Positions 60,811 to 64,000 of a stretch of 64,000 nt of DNA are shown piece after piece. The notes below the pieces were generated by a model that had not been told where the DNA came from, did not search any database, and worked only from the letters and a program-made list of their open reading frames with translations. This DNA is from Enterobacter ludwigii (GTDB taxonomy: Bacteria; Pseudomonadota; Gammaproteobacteria; Enterobacterales; Enterobacteriaceae), in contig CP083824.1 of the NCBI GenBank assembly GCA_023023105.1, forward strand, positions 3,906,001 through 3,970,000, given 5' to 3'. Every line of letters begins with the position of its first letter. Within the stretch, counting starts at the first letter, position 1. The position numbers and the translations under genes were made by a program.

Positions 60811-62286
60811 GTGAAGTCCAACGATTCGTTACACATTTCCCAGCTGCGGGTTGTCCTTCACCTCTGCGGTTTTCTGGTTCTGCTGTACAGCCTTTCGATG
60901 CTGCCGCCAATGGTCATCGCCCTGCTGAATAAAGAGCGGACCTACTTTGCATTTTTAACCACCTTTTTAACCTTTTTCAGCCTGGGTGGAGTGACGTGGA
61001 GGGCAACCCGTCATGCCGGTATTCAGCTGCGCACCCGCGACGGGTTTGTGATTATTGTGCTGTTCTGGCTGCTGTTTTCATTGATCAGTGCCATGCCGTT
61101 ATGGATGGACGATGGTCTGCATCTTTCCTTTGCTGACGCGCTCTTCGAAGGGGTTTCCGGGATAACCACTACCGGTGCAACGGTAATCGGGGACGTCAGC
61201 GCCCTGCCTAAGTCGTACCTATATTACCGCGCCCAGCTGAATTTCATTGGTGGCTTAGGCGTCATCGTGTTGGCCGTCGCGGTCCTGCCGCTGCTGGGCA
61301 TCGGTGGCATGAAACTGTATCAGTCAGAGATGCCGGGGCCGTTCAAGGAGGAGCGTCTGACTCCCCGCCTTGCCGATACCGCGCGCACGCTGTGGGTAAC
61401 TTACTTCGCGCTGGGCGCGGCCTGCACCCTGGCCTACTGGCTGGCGGGCATGTCTTTTTTTGACTCCATCTGTCACGGACTTTCGACCGTGTCATTGGGC
61501 GGATTCTCCACCCGCAGCGAGAGCATTGGTTTTTACGACAGCCACGCGATTGAACTCGTCGCTGGCGCGTTTTCGCTGCTCTCCGCGTTCAACTTCACCC
61601 TCTGGTACGTCGCGATTGTCAGACGCACCCTGAAGCCGATTCGCCGCAGCCCGGAGGTTAAATTCTTTCTGGGTGCCGCCGCAGTGGTGATTGTCATTAC
61701 CGCCTGGCAGGTCTGGCATGCGGGGATGTACAACGCGACGGATAGCCTGGTTCATGCTTTCTTCCTCGCCAGTTCGATGATGACCGATAACGGCCTTTCG
61801 ACGGCCGATTATGCGCACTGGCCTGCCCACACCATTTTCCTGCTGTTGAGCGCCAGCTTTTTTGGTGGCTGCGTGGGATCGACCTGTGGCGGGATAAAAG
61901 CGCTGCGTTTTCTGATCATGTTCAAACAGAGTATTCAGGAAATGAATCAGCTTGCACATCCGCGCGCGCTACTGAGTATCAAGGTCGGTAAAAGCGTGGT
62001 GAATGAACGCGTCCTGCGCTCGGTATGGAGCTTCTTTTTCCTCTACGTGATGATTACGGGCTTTTTTGTCTGGGCGCTCAATCTGATGGGCTACGACCTG
62101 TTTACGTCATTTGCAACGGTCGCTGCCTGTATCAATAACATGGGCCTGGGTTTTGGCGAGACCGCGTCCACCTTCGGGACGTTAAAAGAAGAGGCCAAGC
62201 TGTTGATGTGCGCAGCGATGATCTTAGGGCGTCTGGAAATTTATCCGGTGCTGATCCTCTTCTCGCGCTTTTTCTGGCGGGCATAA
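60811..62286 (+). CDS. trkG: TrkG-like potassium uptake protein (TrkH family)
   Basis: A 491-residue potassium-translocating subunit. It is much closer to E. coli TrkG than to TrkH (for example 'HLCGFLVLLYSLSMLPPMVIALL', 'NFIGGLGVIVLAVAVLPLLGIGG', 'ASSMMTDNGLST', 'FFGGCVGSTCGGIKALRFLI'). The four pore loops with filter glycines are in 'GITTTGATVIGD', 'TVSLGGFSTR', 'SSMMTDNGLS' and 'CINNMGLGFGE'. The GTG start at 60811 is favoured by GGAG upstream and by alignment ('SQLRVVLHLCGF'); the ATG at 60775 is possible. In E. coli trkG is on the Rac prophage; here it stands on the backbone next to ygiQ. It works with TrkA in the inner membrane. Confidence 0.9.
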   Translation: MKSNDSLHISQLRVVLHLCGFLVLLYSLSMLPPMVIALLNKERTYFAFLTTFLTFFSLGGVTWRATRHAGIQLRTRDGFVIIVLFWLLFSLISAMPLWMDDGLHLSFADALFEGVSGITTTGATVIGDVSALPKSYLYYRAQLNFIGGLGVIVLAVAVLPLLGIGGMKLYQSEMPGPFKEERLTPRLADTARTLWVTYFALGAACTLAYWLAGMSFFDSICHGLSTVSLGGFSTRSESIGFYDSHAIELVAGAFSLLSAFNFTLWYVAIVRRTLKPIRRSPEVKFFLGAAAVVIVITAWQVWHAGMYNATDSLVHAFFLASSMMTDNGLSTADYAHWPAHTIFLLLSASFFGGCVGSTCGGIKALRFLIMFKQSIQEMNQLAHPRALLSIKVGKSVVNERVLRSVWSFFFLYVMITGFFVWALNLMGYDLFTSFATVAACINNMGLGFGETASTFGTLKEEAKLLMCAAMILGRLEIYPVLILFSRFFWRA

Positions 62287-62288
62287 AA

Positions 62289-62311
62289 CATTCCCGGCGA
62301 ACCGGGAATGT
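62289..62311. terminator. Hairpin between trkG and ftsP
   Basis: CATTCCCGG CGAA CCGGGAATG lies between convergent genes, with TTTTATG after it on the minus strand. It can terminate ftsP and possibly trkG. Confidence 0.65.
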
Positions 62312-62318
62312 CGGGGGG

Positions 62319-63731
62319 TTATGGCGCAGGGTTGACCAGCATCTGCCCCACTGACCCCCTGTCCATCATCTCCAGCGTCTGGCTGTGGAACAGGAACGGG
62401 AAGTGCGGCCACGAAGGCTGACCATAGTAGACAAGCAGTTCGACCTGACCATCCACCCAGACGGTGTCTTTCCAGCCACGGTCTTCCGGGAAAGGCATCG
62501 CGCCGTTCACGTTGCGGATCAGGAATGACACACCTTCAATATGGAACGACTGCGGCATGTCGGAACGCACGGTCCAGCGCTCCCAACTACCCTGCTGCGC
62601 GGTAATGTCGATACGGTTGACGTCCCACAGCGCACCGTTGATACCCGGATCGTCGCCCAGGCTGATATCGCGGCTGCGCACTGGCGAACCGCTCATGATC
62701 TCCTGCGGCAGCAGGCGCATGGGCAGACTGTCAGTCACCAACGGCAGCAGGCCGGTTGGGCGCAAGGTCAGCACCAGGGTAGAAACAAGAATGCTCGACG
62801 GCTCAAAGAACCCTCGAATACGGTCAACAATACTTGCCGCTTCACCGCAGGTGACAGACACTTCATCCCCATTCGTCATATCAATGAGAATTTCACGACG
62901 TTCACCCGGCGACAGCGCCAGTTGTTTAACGGAAACCGGCGCAGGTAAAAAGCCCTGGTCACCGGAGATCACGTGCAGCGCGCGGCCATCACTCATTTTC
63001 AGCTGATAACGGCGCGAGTTTGAGGCGTTGAGCAGACGCAGACGCACCCAGCCACGCGAGACTTCAACGTAAGGGCTTTGCGCACCATTGACCAGCAGCG
63101 TGTCGCCGACGAAGCCACCGCTGCCCGGCTCGCTGTATTCCGGCGTACCGAAATTATCCAGGCGTTTGTCCTGGATAATGATCGGGAAATCATCCACACC
63201 GTAGTGATTCGGGATCGGCAGGGATTTGCTGACCTCATCTTCTACCAGCCACATCCCGGCCAGACCGTTATACACCTGTTGTGCAGTGCGGTTAGGGGTA
63301 TTGGCGTGATACCACAGCGTTGCCGCACTCTGACGAATGGGCAGCACTGGCGCCCAGTCAGCATTGGGTGACATCATCCTCGGCGCACCGCCAATCAGCG
63401 GGCCAGGAACCTGTAAACCGCTGATGGTCATGGCAACATTTTCGGACGTGCGGTTACTGTAGATGAGTTTAACGTCATCGCCATTCCACACGCGTATGGT
63501 CGGCCCAAGGTAACGCCCGTTAATGCCCCATACCGGCGCACGCGTCCCCTGGGTAAAGGACCAGTGGCTGCGCTGTAATGTCAGGAAAAGCGGTTGTCCG
63601 CGACGGGATTCAATTAACGGCGGAATGGGCAGCGGCTGTTGCTGCCCGGCGGCGCTGGCTGTCAGCGGCATCGCACCCGCACAAAGGGCGATCCCTGAAG
63701 CCTGAATAAACTGACGCCGACTGAGTGACAT
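62319..63731 (-). CDS. ftsP: Cell division protein FtsP (SufI)
   Basis: A 470-residue multicopper-oxidase-fold protein without the copper ligands. The Tat signal peptide 'SLSRRQFIQASGIALCAGAMP' is clear and sets the start at 63731 rather than the in-frame ATG at 63842. Three cupredoxin domains follow, ending 'MMDRGSVGQMLVNPAP'. It is exported folded to the periplasm and stabilises the divisome under stress. It follows plsC as in E. coli. Confidence 0.96.
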   Translation of the reverse strand: MSLSRRQFIQASGIALCAGAMPLTASAAGQQQPLPIPPLIESRRGQPLFLTLQRSHWSFTQGTRAPVWGINGRYLGPTIRVWNGDDVKLIYSNRTSENVAMTISGLQVPGPLIGGAPRMMSPNADWAPVLPIRQSAATLWYHANTPNRTAQQVYNGLAGMWLVEDEVSKSLPIPNHYGVDDFPIIIQDKRLDNFGTPEYSEPGSGGFVGDTLLVNGAQSPYVEVSRGWVRLRLLNASNSRRYQLKMSDGRALHVISGDQGFLPAPVSVKQLALSPGERREILIDMTNGDEVSVTCGEAASIVDRIRGFFEPSSILVSTLVLTLRPTGLLPLVTDSLPMRLLPQEIMSGSPVRSRDISLGDDPGINGALWDVNRIDITAQQGSWERWTVRSDMPQSFHIEGVSFLIRNVNGAMPFPEDRGWKDTVWVDGQVELLVYYGQPSWPHFPFLFHSQTLEMMDRGSVGQMLVNPAP

Positions 63732-63789
63732 ATAAGCTCCATCTGAAACGACTAACAACGCGGGAATTCGTTTTCCCTTTAACGCCGGA

Positions 63790-64000
63790 TTAAATCTTAC
63801 CGGCGGCTTCTCTCTCTGCGACTTCTTTGTCGAGCAGCGCAATATGCTGAGCCATCAGCTCGCGGCAGTGTGCTGCCAGCTCACGCACCTGATCTTTACC
63901 GTATTTGCTGGTATCGACGGGTGGCAGCATTTCGACAATTACCAACCCATTATTCAGGCGATTAAGATTAATCTTATTAGAAGTATTGGAAACACACACA
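63790..64000 (-). CDS. plsC: 1-acylglycerol-3-phosphate O-acyltransferase, 3' end only
   Basis: The last 69 codons before the window edge ('INLNRLNNGLVIVEMLPPVD', 'VRELAAHCRELMAQHIALLD') match the C-terminus of PlsC, which makes phosphatidic acid. The catalytic HX4D part lies outside the window. Position before ftsP agrees with E. coli. Confidence 0.92.
   Translation of the reverse strand, partial: VCVSNTSNKINLNRLNNGLVIVEMLPPVDTSKYGKDQVRELAAHCRELMAQHIALLDKEVAEREAAGKI

Overview
The window looks like a chromosomal segment of an Enterobacteriaceae member close to Enterobacter (Enterobacter cloacae complex or a near relative). The backbone order gss, yghU, yghZ, yqhA, exbD-exbB, metC, yghB, yqhC, yqhD, dkgA, ygiQ, ftsP, plsC is that of the E. 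coli 67-68 min region. Extra genes typical of a related genus are interleaved: a five-gene peptide ABC transporter, a small catabolic operon with a TetR regulator, a chemoreceptor and a TrkG-like potassium transporter. Species assignment is inference from synteny and protein similarity only.

Layout. 1-9 kb: glutathionylspermidine synthetase/amidase (gss), a peptide-type ABC transporter operon, the glutathione-linked reductase yghU and a glycine-zipper protein. 9-12.7 kb: two alpha/beta hydrolases and a TIM-barrel isomerase in one leftward operon, divergent from a TetR regulator, with a 38-bp palindrome between them. 12.7-18.6 kb: small secreted proteins, a chemoreceptor with a sigma-28 promoter, yghZ, yqhA and three unrecognised genes. 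18.6-25.3 kb: exbBD (Fur box), metC (Met boxes), yghB, yqhC-yqhD-dkgA. 60.8-64 kb: a trkG-like gene, ftsP and the 3' end of plsC.

The central feature is a 33.1-kb genomic island (about 26337-59446) that splits the radical-SAM gene ygiQ exactly inside its CxxxCxxC iron-sulfur motif. The two junctions share a 9-bp direct repeat (CGAGCACCC), and recombination between the copies would restore a continuous 723-residue ygiQ frame. At its right end lies an operon of three very different, overlapping tyrosine-recombinase-like genes plus a small coiled-coil gene. This is the architecture described for GInt islands (ginABCD).

Island cargo from left to right: a small membrane protein and a 1091-residue KAP-family P-loop NTPase (possible defence module); an orphan HipB-like regulator; an IS1-bounded block with a formaldehyde detoxification operon (frmR-frmA-VOC-frmB), remnants of IS3, IS911, IS66, IS110 and IS903 elements, a truncated silE/pcoE-type metal-binding gene and an EAL fragment, and a nearly complete lac operon (lacI-lacZ-lacY, lacA cut by IS1); a glutathione-independent formaldehyde dehydrogenase-like gene; an IS3 element; the recombinase operon; and next to the right attachment site a small protein whose Ser1/Asp17/Lys33 spacing matches proteasome-type Ntn hydrolases. 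The block from IS1 to the dehydrogenase looks like plasmid material (metal, lac and frm cassettes occur together on Klebsiella/Enterobacter plasmids) captured by the island. No tRNA, rRNA or CRISPR array was seen.
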